Assembly: GCF_900086985.1 (NCBI RefSeq)
Contig: NZ_LT593974.1
Coordinates: forward strand, 1,116,001-1,180,000
Reading direction: 5' to 3'
Source of the DNA: Halomonas sp. HL-93
GTDB lineage: Bacteria > Pseudomonadota > Gammaproteobacteria > Pseudomonadales > Halomonadaceae
DNA: 64,000 bases
Part shown: positions 9,085 to 16,705 of the stretch, piece by piece
Layout of the letters: each line of letters opens with the position of its first letter
Position numbering within the stretch: the stretch's first letter is position 1
Notes under the pieces: generated by a model
The model's input: only the letters and a program-made list of their open reading frames with translations
Database searches by the model: none
What the model was told of the DNA's origin: nothing
Program-made: the position numbers and the translations under genes

Positions 9085-9579
9085 TTAAAGGGCTTTATAC
9101 ATGACGTGGGTATCGACCTTGCCAAGTTGGGCGTGACGGTAGGCGTTAGGCACCGTACCCACAATGGCAAAGCCCAAACGCTGCCAAAGCGCTATTGCCA
9201 CCTGATTGGTACTGACCACCGCGTTGAACTGCATGGCGCTGAATCCAAGCTTTTGCGCTAGCTGCTGTGAGTGTTCACACATGGCCCGGGCCACGCCTTT
9301 CCCGCGAGCCGCGGTGGCCACCATATAGCCGCAGTTACACACATGATTACCTGGCCCTGCAGCATTCGCCTTTAGGTAGTAGGTGCCGAGTATCGTCCCC
9401 GTTTCATCTTTGACCGAAAGCGTAGCGCGGGGCGTTTTACACCATAGCTGGTAGGCATCTTCGGCGCTTATATTCGGCTCTATGGCGTAGGTTTCCTGAG
9501 CCGCGACAATGCCTTGAAAAGTTGGCCAAAATGTCATGAAGTCATCGTATGTCATCGGGGTGAAGGTGAGCGTAGACAT
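9085..9579 (-). CDS. GNAT family N-acetyltransferase
   Basis: A 164-residue single-domain GNAT enzyme expected to move an acetyl group from acetyl-CoA to an amine. The acetyl-CoA pyrophosphate loop is RGKGVARAM (near residues 92-100), preceded by the beta-4 strand CNCGYMVATAA and followed by the motif NQVAIALWQRLGFAIVG typical of the C-terminal half of the fold. The substrate is unknown. AGGA lies 6 bases before the ATG. The gene is convergent with DUF1415 and 80 bases downstream of the flavin oxidoreductase gene on the same strand. Confidence 0.88.
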   Translation of the reverse strand: MSTLTFTPMTYDDFMTFWPTFQGIVAAQETYAIEPNISAEDAYQLWCKTPRATLSVKDETGTILGTYYLKANAAGPGNHVCNCGYMVATAARGKGVARAMCEHSQQLAQKLGFSAMQFNAVVSTNQVAIALWQRLGFAIVGTVPNAYRHAQLGKVDTHVMYKAL

Positions 9580-9660
9580 CGTCCTGTTTACCTGGTGATT
9601 CGGGTTGGCTCGGCTGCCATGGGCAGCCGTTGGGCAAAAACGAGCGGCAATGGCGTGCTG

Positions 9661-10653
9661 TTATCGAGCTGCTTCAGCCACAATCTGATAGCTTCTTAGC
9701 CGGTCTTGGTGGTCATAGAAATCGCTGTTGATCATCAATTCGTTGGCTCCCGTACGCGCTTGGAAATCCTTTAACTGAGCCTTGACGGTATCGGGGCCGC
9801 CGATAATCGCCGCGCCTAAGAATTGCTCTACCTGAGCGCGCTCCATGGGCGTCCAGTCCAACTGCTCCACCGGCGGCAGCGATACCGTGGGTTTGCCGCG
9901 TATCAGATTGAGAAACTTCTGCTGAGCCGTGGTCGCCAGATATTCCGCCATGGCATCGCTTTCTGCTGCGATTACCGGCAGCCCCACGGTGGCATAAGGA
10001 GCATCCAGGTGGGCGGAGGGCTGGAAGTTATCACGGTACAAGCGCAACGCCTCAAACAAGTAGCCGGGGGCGAACTGGGCGGCAAAGGCAAAGGGCAAAC
10101 CAAGCTTGGCGGCCAGCTGTGCGCTAAAGCCACTAGAGCCCAGCAGCCAAATCGGCACGTGGGTGCCCTGGCCGGGGACAGCTTTTACCCGCTGGTGAGG
10201 TGAAGCCTCGGCCAGATAGCCACGCAGCTCGTTTAACTGGGCCGGAAAATCGTCAACGCCAGCGTGGGCATGGCGGCGCATCGCCTGCATCGTCGCGCCA
10301 TCTGAGCCGGGCGCACGGCCAAGCCCCAGGTCGATGCGCCCAGGGTAGAGCGTTTCCAGCGTGCCAAACTGTTCGGCTACCACCAGTGGTGGATGGTTGG
10401 GTAACATGATGCCGCCACTACCCACGCGAATGCGAGAGGTTTGCCCCGCGATATGGCCAATTAACACCGCTGTCGCGGCACTCGCGATGCCTTCAATGTT
10501 GTGGTGCTCGGCCAGCCAATAGCGGTGGTAACCCAACTGTTCGGTTAACTGGGCGAGGGAAACGCTATCTTGGAAGGTTTCAGCAGCGCTACCGCCCTGA
10601 CGAATCGGGGCGAGGTCCAATACGGATAGCGTGGTAGACGCTAGTTCGCTCAT
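9661..10653 (-). CDS. LLM class (luciferase-like) flavin-dependent oxidoreductase
   Basis: A 330-residue protein of the bacterial luciferase-like superfamily, closest in appearance to the YhbW/MsnO8 group. Signs: [23 protein letters not shown] at the N-terminus, [11 protein letters not shown], the [30 protein letters not shown] segment that frames the flavin site, and [27 protein letters not shown]. These enzymes use reduced FMN or F420, and the physiological substrate of this group is usually unknown. AGGTGA lies upstream of the ATG. Two nested palindromes lie 60-90 bases upstream and may be an operator. Confidence 0.9.
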   Translation of the reverse strand: MSELASTTLSVLDLAPIRQGGSAAETFQDSVSLAQLTEQLGYHRYWLAEHHNIEGIASAATAVLIGHIAGQTSRIRVGSGGIMLPNHPPLVVAEQFGTLETLYPGRIDLGLGRAPGSDGATMQAMRRHAHAGVDDFPAQLNELRGYLAEASPHQRVKAVPGQGTHVPIWLLGSSGFSAQLAAKLGLPFAFAAQFAPGYLFEALRLYRDNFQPSAHLDAPYATVGLPVIAAESDAMAEYLATTAQQKFLNLIRGKPTVSLPPVEQLDWTPMERAQVEQFLGAAIIGGPDTVKAQLKDFQARTGANELMINSDFYDHQDRLRSYQIVAEAAR

Positions 10654-10685
10654 GCATCACCTGTAGAGCCGGAATGTGAGGCGGA

Positions 10686-10740
10686 CTAATAACAAGTCGG
10701 CGTTTTCGTGCCGGCTAATTATTAGCACGCTTGTTAATTA
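10686..10740. promoter_or_regulatory. Nested inverted repeats upstream of the LLM oxidoreductase gene
   Basis: A perfect 13-base palindrome GCTAATTATTAGC lies at 10714-10726. It is enclosed by a wider inverted repeat, CTAATAACAAG (10686-10696) against CTTGTTAATTA (10730-10740). The whole array lies 33-87 bases upstream of the start codon at 10653, a usual place for a repressor site over a promoter. The AT-rich TTAGC/GCTAA character resembles MarR- or TetR-type operators, but no cognate regulator lies next to it. Confidence 0.45.
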
Positions 10741-10794
10741 CCCGTTATGCGGCCAGCAGCGATGAATTACAAGGCGAAGTAGCTACGAAACATG

Positions 10795-11481
10795 TTATTC
10801 CACTGGGGGAGTAGGGCGAATCAGAATTTCGTTGACGTCGACATGGGCAGGCTGTGACAGCGCGTAAATGACCGCATTGGCGATATCGCGGTCTTCCAGC
10901 GCATGCTCTGGGGGTTCGTCAAAGAAAGGGGTGTCGACCATGCCAGGTTCAATCAACGTGACGCGCATGCCGGTGCCGCGCAGCTCTTCACGCAGGTTAT
11001 AGCCGATACCTGTGACGGCCCATTTGGTCGCGCTGTACATGGAGCCCGGAATGGTCGCACGGCCTGCGGCTGAGCCAGTTAACAGCACGTGACCTTTGCT
11101 GCGCTTGAGCGCCGGAAGGCACGCCTGGAGGGTCAAGCCCACGCCGTATACATTGGTGAGAATCATGTCTTTCCAGCGTTCATGGTCGGCGCCGCTAAAG
11201 CCACCTGGCGTGCCACCACATCCTGCGTTGGCAAACATGGCATCAATCCTGCCAAAGGTTTCCAGCGCTTCGTCGACCATGGCGTGCTGTTCATCCATGT
11301 GGGTAACGTCTAGTTCGCAGGTCAGCACATTTTCTGGCCCAAGCTCCTGGGCAAGTGCGGTGAGTTTGTCCGTTGAGCGGGCAGCTAAGACCAGCTTGTA
11401 GCCGTCTCTGGCAGCGGCTCGCGCCGTAGCAGCACCGATTCCACTGGAAGCTCCCGTGATAAGTAGTACGCCTTTATGCAT
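10795..11481 (-). CDS. SDR family NAD(P)-dependent oxidoreductase
   Basis: A 228-residue classical short-chain dehydrogenase. The nucleotide-binding motif TGASSGIG starts near residue 9, NAG is present in FANAGCGG, and the catalytic triad is visible as Ser in LTGSAAGRA followed by YSATK (YxxxK). The acidic DVT after the third strand and the Arg in AARSTDKL suggest NADP preference, which is tentative. Members like this (YdfG-like) reduce or oxidise small hydroxy acids or aldehydes. The ATG at 11481 has AAGGAG 8 bases upstream. The in-frame GTG at 11490 sits too close to that site. Confidence 0.9.
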   Translation of the reverse strand: MHKGVLLITGASSGIGAATARAAARDGYKLVLAARSTDKLTALAQELGPENVLTCELDVTHMDEQHAMVDEALETFGRIDAMFANAGCGGTPGGFSGADHERWKDMILTNVYGVGLTLQACLPALKRSKGHVLLTGSAAGRATIPGSMYSATKWAVTGIGYNLREELRGTGMRVTLIEPGMVDTPFFDEPPEHALEDRDIANAVIYALSQPAHVDVNEILIRPTPPVE

Positions 11482-11580
11482 CGTTTGCACTCCTTGCGAT
11501 TAACCATAACTGCTTATTTAGGATGGCTAATCGAGCGAGGTTGTGCAAATAATAAGCCTGCAAACGAAAAGATCAGGGCG

Positions 11581-12843
11581 TCAATGATCTACTTCTTTGC
11601 GTCTTAGCATGGTGGAGAGGTCAAGAATCGACTGCGCCATGTCGGCCATGCTTTTACTCTGGTTCATTGAAGTGGTGCGCAAAAAGCGGTAAGCCTCTTC
11701 TTCTGTCATGTTTTGGTGGGCCATGATAAGGCCTTTCGCCCGCTCAATTAGCTTGCGCTCGCGCAGCGCTTTACGGGTGTTTTCCAGCTCGTCGCTCAAG
11801 CCCTGCAAACGGCTGGATTGTGCCTGGGTGAGTTCAATGAGCGACCGACCCAATGGTGAGTTAAGCGCACTGGCGGTCAAGTCACCCAAGGGCTCCGTGC
11901 TGCTCAACGCTAGCAGTTGCTCGCAAGGCGCTGGGGAAGTAGTGCAGGGTTCCGTTTTGGCTTTTTCCAGTGCGGCGCTGGCTTGATGGATCTTACAATG
12001 ACACAGTGCGGTGAGCTGAGCGGTGAGGGCATCCTCCACGCTTTTAATGCTGTCGATGCGCAACGTGGTGAGTTCGTACCAAGTTTCACCCAGCGAATCC
12101 GGTGTCTCAGGGTGCGTGGTACGTTGGCAGGCAATATCCCGCAAATGGCCAATACCCGAGAGCGTGCGTGGCGACAACTCCTGCTGCCAGTGCTGCTGTG
12201 CCTCCGAGGAGGCAAATTCCTCAAAGGTATCAAAGCAACGTTGCTGATCGTTGATTAACTGACTAAGCAGCGCACTATGCGCATCGTCAAAATACCCTTG
12301 GGTAAAGCCAAAGGCACCACAGGCGCGTTCCTGGCCGGCTAATTCTTTGCCCTGCATTAGATGGAAAATGGCCACCAGGGCGCGGGTTATATCGGGGTCA
12401 ACGGCCGTATCGGCGGCTTCGAAGACAATTGCCAGCAAGCCGCTGGTCAGTTGATTGAATGCCTGGGTCGCCGCATCGGGGGTTATCGCAAACGTATCGA
12501 TGGCGTGGCGCAGCGCGCTAAGCTCATCCAAGGCGGACCATACCGTGGCAATCCGGCGTAGTAGGCGTGCGGCAGCCTGGGGACGGGCTTCCTGGCTTAA
12601 CGCTTCCAGGCGACGTCGCATCATCGCTTCAGCGTCCTGGCTATGCTGCCGGTAAGTGGCGCGGCGTTCCTTAAAACGGGCGCCATGAGAGACTAAAAAA
12701 ATAGTCGATGCCCCCCGTTCACGTTGCAACATATGAATAAAGTGGCTGATGTCGCCGACAATTTCACACGTTGTCGCAAGGTGGGTCAGGTTATCGATAT
12801 CGCAGCGTTTGGCGGTTAACAGTAGCTGTTGAGCTGAAGACAT
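11581..12843 (-). CDS. nasR: Nitrate/nitrite-responsive antiterminator, NIT sensor plus ANTAR domain (NasR type)
   Basis: A 420-residue cytoplasmic regulator. The N-terminal two thirds are a helical NIT domain that senses nitrate and nitrite: the segment HFIHMLQRERGASTIFLVSHG and the later MQGKELAGQERACGAFGF match its conserved blocks. The C-terminus (about 345-410) is an ANTAR RNA-binding domain, with LRERKLIERAKGLIMAHQNMTEEEAYRFLRTTSM. In Klebsiella, NasR binds a leader hairpin when nitrate is present and prevents transcription termination. Here it lies 66 bases downstream of narK on the same strand, and the narK leader carries a candidate ANTAR hairpin, so it probably controls its own operon. 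AAAGGAA precedes the ATG. Confidence 0.92.
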   Translation of the reverse strand: MSSAQQLLLTAKRCDIDNLTHLATTCEIVGDISHFIHMLQRERGASTIFLVSHGARFKERRATYRQHSQDAEAMMRRRLEALSQEARPQAAARLLRRIATVWSALDELSALRHAIDTFAITPDAATQAFNQLTSGLLAIVFEAADTAVDPDITRALVAIFHLMQGKELAGQERACGAFGFTQGYFDDAHSALLSQLINDQQRCFDTFEEFASSEAQQHWQQELSPRTLSGIGHLRDIACQRTTHPETPDSLGETWYELTTLRIDSIKSVEDALTAQLTALCHCKIHQASAALEKAKTEPCTTSPAPCEQLLALSSTEPLGDLTASALNSPLGRSLIELTQAQSSRLQGLSDELENTRKALRERKLIERAKGLIMAHQNMTEEEAYRFLRTTSMNQSKSMADMAQSILDLSTMLRRKEVDH

Positions 12844-12874
12844 AATGCGATTCCTTTGTGCTCACCGCCATTAG

Positions 12875-12901
12875 CTGCGCACTTTCAGAGAAAGTGCGCA
12901 G
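12875..12901. promoter_or_regulatory. Perfect intercistronic hairpin between narK and nasR
   Basis: A perfect 12-base-pair stem, CTGCGCACTTTC (12875-12886) and its complement (12890-12901), with a 3-base loop. It sits 8 bases after the narK stop and about 30 bases before the nasR start. No T-run follows in the direction of transcription, so a partial terminator or an RNA-stabilising hairpin that makes narK more abundant than nasR is more likely than full termination. Confidence 0.6.
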
Positions 12902-12909
12902 TAGGCGCT

Positions 12910-14262
12910 TTAGCGTAACGATAGGGCACCGGCCCCGGTGTCGTCGCCCACCGCATCCTGGTAGGCGGCTGCCTCTTCGGCTTCTTGTGCATCGCTGAAC
13001 CGTACCAGCAAGACACATGAGGCCAACGCCAGTACGGCCAAGCCCAGATAAAAGAGGCCTTGTTGATAGGTCAAGCTTTCACTACGAAACAAGAATGCAG
13101 CGGATACCGCCCCCACGTTACCCCCCGCACCGACGATGCCAGCGACCGCCCCGAGAGCCTTTTTATTGATGAAGGGGACCACGCCATAGGTAGCGCCTTC
13201 AGCCATCTGCACAAACAGGCTAAAGACCAGCATGATCCCAATCGCCCAGCTCAGGATATGCATCTGTGAGAAAGCTAACAACGCGATGCCTTCGCAAATC
13301 AGCGCAATAAACAACCAGCGTACGCGACCCTTTAGCCCGCCTTGTTTGGCAAATAAGTCGGAAAATATGCCACCCAGAGTGCGTGCAAAAATATTCATCA
13401 AACCAAACAATCCGGCAATCATACCGGCGGTGGCCAGTGTCAGCTCAAAATTATCAAAAAAGTAGATGGCGGCGATATTGTTGATCGTCAGTTCTACGCC
13501 AAAACAAAGGCCATACACCACAAACAACGCCCAAACCCGGATATCTTTCGCCGCTGCGGTAAAGCATTGCAGTGCGCCATGCTCGCCGCTGGCAGGCGGG
13601 AGTTCACCTCGAGCGCGAAGCTCGTCAAAATTGCCGTTTGGAGCATCCTGGGTAAATAGCCAATAGGCAATACCGGTGAAGAATAGCACTACGCCCGGCA
13701 CGACCATGGCCAAACGCCAGCCTAGCGCTTCGTTAACACCCAACATTAACATGCCGGAAAAAATCAACGGCATAACGATCTGGGTGGTGCCGCCGCCTAG
13801 GTTGCCCCAACCAGCACTGGTGGCGTTAGCCGTGCCAACCACGTTGGGCGCAAACATGATAGAAGTGTGGTATTGGGTGATCACGAACGACGCACCGATG
13901 GCGCCGATAGCCAAACGCGCGATGAGAAAGCTTTCAAAGCTATCGGCCAGGCCAATGCCCATCACTGGAATTGAGCCAAGCAAGAGTAAGCCTGAATAGG
14001 TTTTACGCGGCCCTAAACGGTCACACAGTACGCCAATTACCAAACGTACAATCACGGTGATCGCGACCGAAGCGATGATGGTGTTGCCGATTTGCGTCTG
14101 AGTAAGCGCTAAATCTTCGCGCACCACTGCCATGAGCGGGGCGATACCAAACCAGCCAAAAAAGCACAGGTGGAAAGCAAACCAGGAAAAGTGAAACGCG
14201 CGCATTTGCGGCGTAGAGAAATTGAGCAACCGAATGCGGTTGGCTTTATTGCGAATATCCAT
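12910..14262 (-). CDS. narK: Nitrate/nitrite transporter, NarK/NNP family of the major facilitator superfamily
   Basis: A 450-residue MFS protein with 12 predicted membrane helices. Both nitrate signature motifs are visible: AGWGNLGGGTTQIVMPLI near residue 150 (helix 5) and GIVGAGGNVGAVSAAFLF near 390 (helix 11). The motif CDRLGPRKTY after helix 2 is the MFS loop. It imports nitrate or exchanges it for nitrite. Coupling to a NIT-ANTAR regulator and a sigma-54 promoter suggests a role in nitrate assimilation rather than respiration. No nitrate reductase lies in this window. GAGG lies 7-10 bases before the ATG at 14262. Confidence 0.93.
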   Translation of the reverse strand: MDIRNKANRIRLLNFSTPQMRAFHFSWFAFHLCFFGWFGIAPLMAVVREDLALTQTQIGNTIIASVAITVIVRLVIGVLCDRLGPRKTYSGLLLLGSIPVMGIGLADSFESFLIARLAIGAIGASFVITQYHTSIMFAPNVVGTANATSAGWGNLGGGTTQIVMPLIFSGMLMLGVNEALGWRLAMVVPGVVLFFTGIAYWLFTQDAPNGNFDELRARGELPPASGEHGALQCFTAAAKDIRVWALFVVYGLCFGVELTINNIAAIYFFDNFELTLATAGMIAGLFGLMNIFARTLGGIFSDLFAKQGGLKGRVRWLFIALICEGIALLAFSQMHILSWAIGIMLVFSLFVQMAEGATYGVVPFINKKALGAVAGIVGAGGNVGAVSAAFLFRSESLTYQQGLFYLGLAVLALASCVLLVRFSDAQEAEEAAAYQDAVGDDTGAGALSLR

Positions 14263-14411
14263 GGGATGGCCTCACGGGTCTTGTTACGAGTTCAATACCC
14301 TGCGCATCAATTGCACAGCGTCATTGGTTAACGAGAACATGCCTTCGCCATTGAAGGTCAGGTTCGACGCACTCGTACCCGGTTGGGCCTGGTCCACGCC
14401 TACCACCACTG
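14263..14411 (-). promoter_or_regulatory. narK leader RNA with candidate ANTAR-binding hairpins
   Basis: The predicted transcript start (near 14411) gives a leader of about 150 bases. It contains a hairpin at 14357-14342 with a perfect 5-bp stem CCTTC/GAAGG and the hexaloop AATGGC, with A at loop position 1 and G at position 4 as known ANTAR targets require. Three bases upstream lies a less regular hairpin at 14379-14361 (GGT.CG/CG.ACC with an A-A mismatch), whose apical bases AGTG also place A and G at 1 and 4. A third stem, CTGTGCA/TGCGCAG, lies at 14318-14300. I do not see a clean T-run terminator, so the exact antitermination mechanism is unresolved. Confidence 0.6.
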
Positions 14412-14421
14412 GTTAGAACGA

Positions 14422-14437
14422 AGCAAATTTTTTGCCA
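14422..14437 (-). promoter_or_regulatory. Sigma-54 (RpoN) promoter for narK-nasR
   Basis: On the minus strand the sequence TGGCAAAAAATTTGCT matches the sigma-54 consensus TGGCAC-N5-TTGCW, with GG and GC exactly 10 bases apart. Transcription would start near 14411. The flanking region 14440-14480 is very AT-rich, as expected for DNA bending between an enhancer-bound activator such as NtrC and the promoter. I could not identify a convincing NtrC site. Confidence 0.72.
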
Positions 14438-14587
14438 CTAAATAAATTTATTATTTTTATCAGTCATTTATCTTTAACAAAAAGATGGGCGTAAGCTTTT
14501 TTACAACGCATATGCTGCATTGTTGGGCATTGTTTAACCCGCAATGACTTATATTGGTGCCGAAGAAGGCGCCGAGTTGTCGTCTAA

Positions 14588-15595
14588 CTAGACATCGTCG
14601 ATATCCAGCGTGGAGCGCTTCCCTAGCGCGCCAATATTTTCCTCCAGCCAGTGGTCTGCGGCTGCGCGGCCTTGCTCAAATAGGTGGCACAGAAAAGGCC
14701 ACTCGGCGTTAAGCTTGCTGGATACGGAGAGCTTCTGTAATGCGCCTTCGCCGCTGATGCGGTGAAACAATGCCTGCTGATAGCAATTCTCGATACCTTG
14801 GGCATCAAGCACCTGCTTAAGCATAGCGATCATGCGCACTTCTTTAATTAGCGCTGAATTGAAGGTGATTTCGTTGAGTCGATTCATAATGCTCGACGCT
14901 GTGGTGGGAATGGTATCGCGTCGAATGGGGTTGATCTGGACAAGCAATATATCCCGCGCGTTACATTCCTCCATCAGTGGAAACAGTGCCGGATTGCCCA
15001 TATAGCCACCATCCCAATAGGCCTCTCCGTTAATTTCAACGGCCTGGAAAACAAACGGTAGGCAGGCGGAGGCCATGACGGCCTCAAGGCTCATCTCTTG
15101 CCGACGAAACACCCGCTGCTTGCCAGTACGTACGTTAGTGGCGGTCACGAAGAGCTTAAGCTGCTCGCATCGGCGCACCCGCTCAAAGTCGATTCGCTCG
15201 GCGACAATTTCGCGCAGCGGATTCACATTAAGTGGATTGAATTGATATGGCGAGACCAGGCGGCTCATAAGGTCCATGGCAATATAGCCAGGTGAATGCT
15301 CCAGGCTCCAGTTGCCTGTCAACTTATCCAGCGGTGAACGTCGAATAGGACTTGCCATGCCCGCACGGCTAACGGCTTGCCAGAAATCGTGCAACGCCTC
15401 TCGGGCGGTTTCTTTGTCGCCCCGCGTAAGCGCGTCGGCCATGACCACACCGTTCATCGCGCCAGCGCTAGTGCCGCTGATGCCCTCTATCTCGACCCGT
15501 GAGTCCGCCAGTAAGCGGTCAATGACGCCCCATGTAAAAGCCCCGTGAGAACCTCCGCCCTGTAATGCTAAGTCTAACGATTTGGGTTGAGCCAT
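14588..15595 (-). CDS. Patatin-like phospholipase family protein
   Basis: A 335-residue serine hydrolase. All patatin landmarks are present: the oxyanion-hole glycines LALQGGGSHGAFTWGV at residues 8-23, the nucleophile serine in GISGTSAGAMNG (GxSxG) near residue 45, and the catalytic aspartate in YWDGGYMGNP. The enzyme is expected to hydrolyse acyl esters of lipids. No signal peptide is seen, so it should be cytoplasmic or delivered by another route. The ATG at 15595 (MAQPKSLDLA) has a G-rich site 6-7 bases upstream. The longer in-frame start at 15658 adds 21 non-conserved residues. Confidence 0.9.
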   Translation of the reverse strand: MAQPKSLDLALQGGGSHGAFTWGVIDRLLADSRVEIEGISGTSAGAMNGVVMADALTRGDKETAREALHDFWQAVSRAGMASPIRRSPLDKLTGNWSLEHSPGYIAMDLMSRLVSPYQFNPLNVNPLREIVAERIDFERVRRCEQLKLFVTATNVRTGKQRVFRRQEMSLEAVMASACLPFVFQAVEINGEAYWDGGYMGNPALFPLMEECNARDILLVQINPIRRDTIPTTASSIMNRLNEITFNSALIKEVRMIAMLKQVLDAQGIENCYQQALFHRISGEGALQKLSVSSKLNAEWPFLCHLFEQGRAAADHWLEENIGALGKRSTLDIDDV

Positions 15596-15866
15596 CGGCT
15601 TGCCCCCCGTGTGGTTGGCAGTAAAAGAAATTGCTAAGCGGCTACCAGCATGGCACATCGCAGCAATTAACCGTTACCAAGCAAGCTATTTAGCCCTTAA
15701 GCCTCTTAGCGTATCTGGCAAAGTGAGACGGTGTGCGCCCATATAAAATAAAAGCTACCTTTATATTGGTATTGTTCAATAAGCATCTATTTTTAATACA
15801 AATATATAGGGCTGCACCCAGTCTTGAAGAGTGGGTGTGCTAGGTTTTAGACGTTCAAGCTTTTAT

Positions 15867-16586
15867 TTAGCGTTGGGCGAGCGAAGGCGTGTTAGGGCAG
15901 TTAATGACCTGGGAGGTGGCCAACCATTCCTGGTCAGGGTAATAGGCAAAGACGTAGTGATCGCCTTTCAGGCTGTCAATCAAGGGATAGGTCACTTCTT
16001 CGCGAACCGCTGGGCAACCATGGCTGCGACCCAGCCGGCCAGTTTGATCAATAAAGGCTTCACTGACGTAGTCGGCGCCGTGAATCACGATGGCCCGTTC
16101 AAAGGCGTTATCATTAACGTTGGCTTCTAAGCCTTCAAGGCGCAGTGAATAGCCGTTGCGTCCGTAGTAGCTATTCATCGTTTTAAACAATCCAATGCTC
16201 GATTGGTGGCTGTTGGGGATATTGGAAAACGTTTCCGCCTCTGCGTCCCCAGAACCTTGCCCGTGGGATACCAGCTCTTGAAACATCAGTTCGTGCTGGG
16301 ACAGGTCAAACACCCATAGACGGGGCTCGGTTGACGGTAGCGAGTAATCGATCACCGCTAAGCGCTCGGCGTTAGGGTCGCGACAGCTAAGCGCTTGAGC
16401 GGCAAGGCGCAGGGCCTCTGGGCTGGCGCTTGGGGCAAGTTGCAGCAGTTGGTGGTGTAACGGCATCACGCCGTTAGGTGGGGCGGCATCAACTTGGCTG
16501 AAAAAGGTGGCGGCGTGGAGTGGAAATGTGAAAAGCGTGGCAGGCAGACAAATAAGCCAGGCACGAAACGAAAAAAATGGCACCAT
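15867..16586 (-). CDS. Murein L,D-transpeptidase catalytic domain family protein (YkuD_2 type), exported
   Basis: A 239-residue protein with an N-terminal hydrophobic signal sequence (cleavage likely near PLHAA, residue 26) and a YkuD_2-type catalytic domain. Diagnostic blocks are SHGQGSGDAE, FSNIPNSHQSSIGLF, GYSLRLEGLEANVNDNAFERAIVIHGADYVS and GRLGRSHGCPAV. H169 and C191 are the expected catalytic pair. These proteins are periplasmic and thought to remodel or anchor to peptidoglycan, although activity of this subfamily is little studied. It is divergent from the larger L,D-transpeptidase gene, with a 119-base spacer that can hold both promoters. Confidence 0.88.
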   Translation of the reverse strand: MVPFFSFRAWLICLPATLFTFPLHAATFFSQVDAAPPNGVMPLHHQLLQLAPSASPEALRLAAQALSCRDPNAERLAVIDYSLPSTEPRLWVFDLSQHELMFQELVSHGQGSGDAEAETFSNIPNSHQSSIGLFKTMNSYYGRNGYSLRLEGLEANVNDNAFERAIVIHGADYVSEAFIDQTGRLGRSHGCPAVREEVTYPLIDSLKGDHYVFAYYPDQEWLATSQVINCPNTPSLAQR

Positions 16587-16705
16587 TTAAGTCCATCCTG
16601 CAAAGTAGAAAGCGAGTAGAAAACGGTGAGGCAGTCGCTAACCGGCTATGATAACAAGAAAACACAGTATTATCGGGACGACCATAGTAACGCAAGGAGA
16701 GGTCA

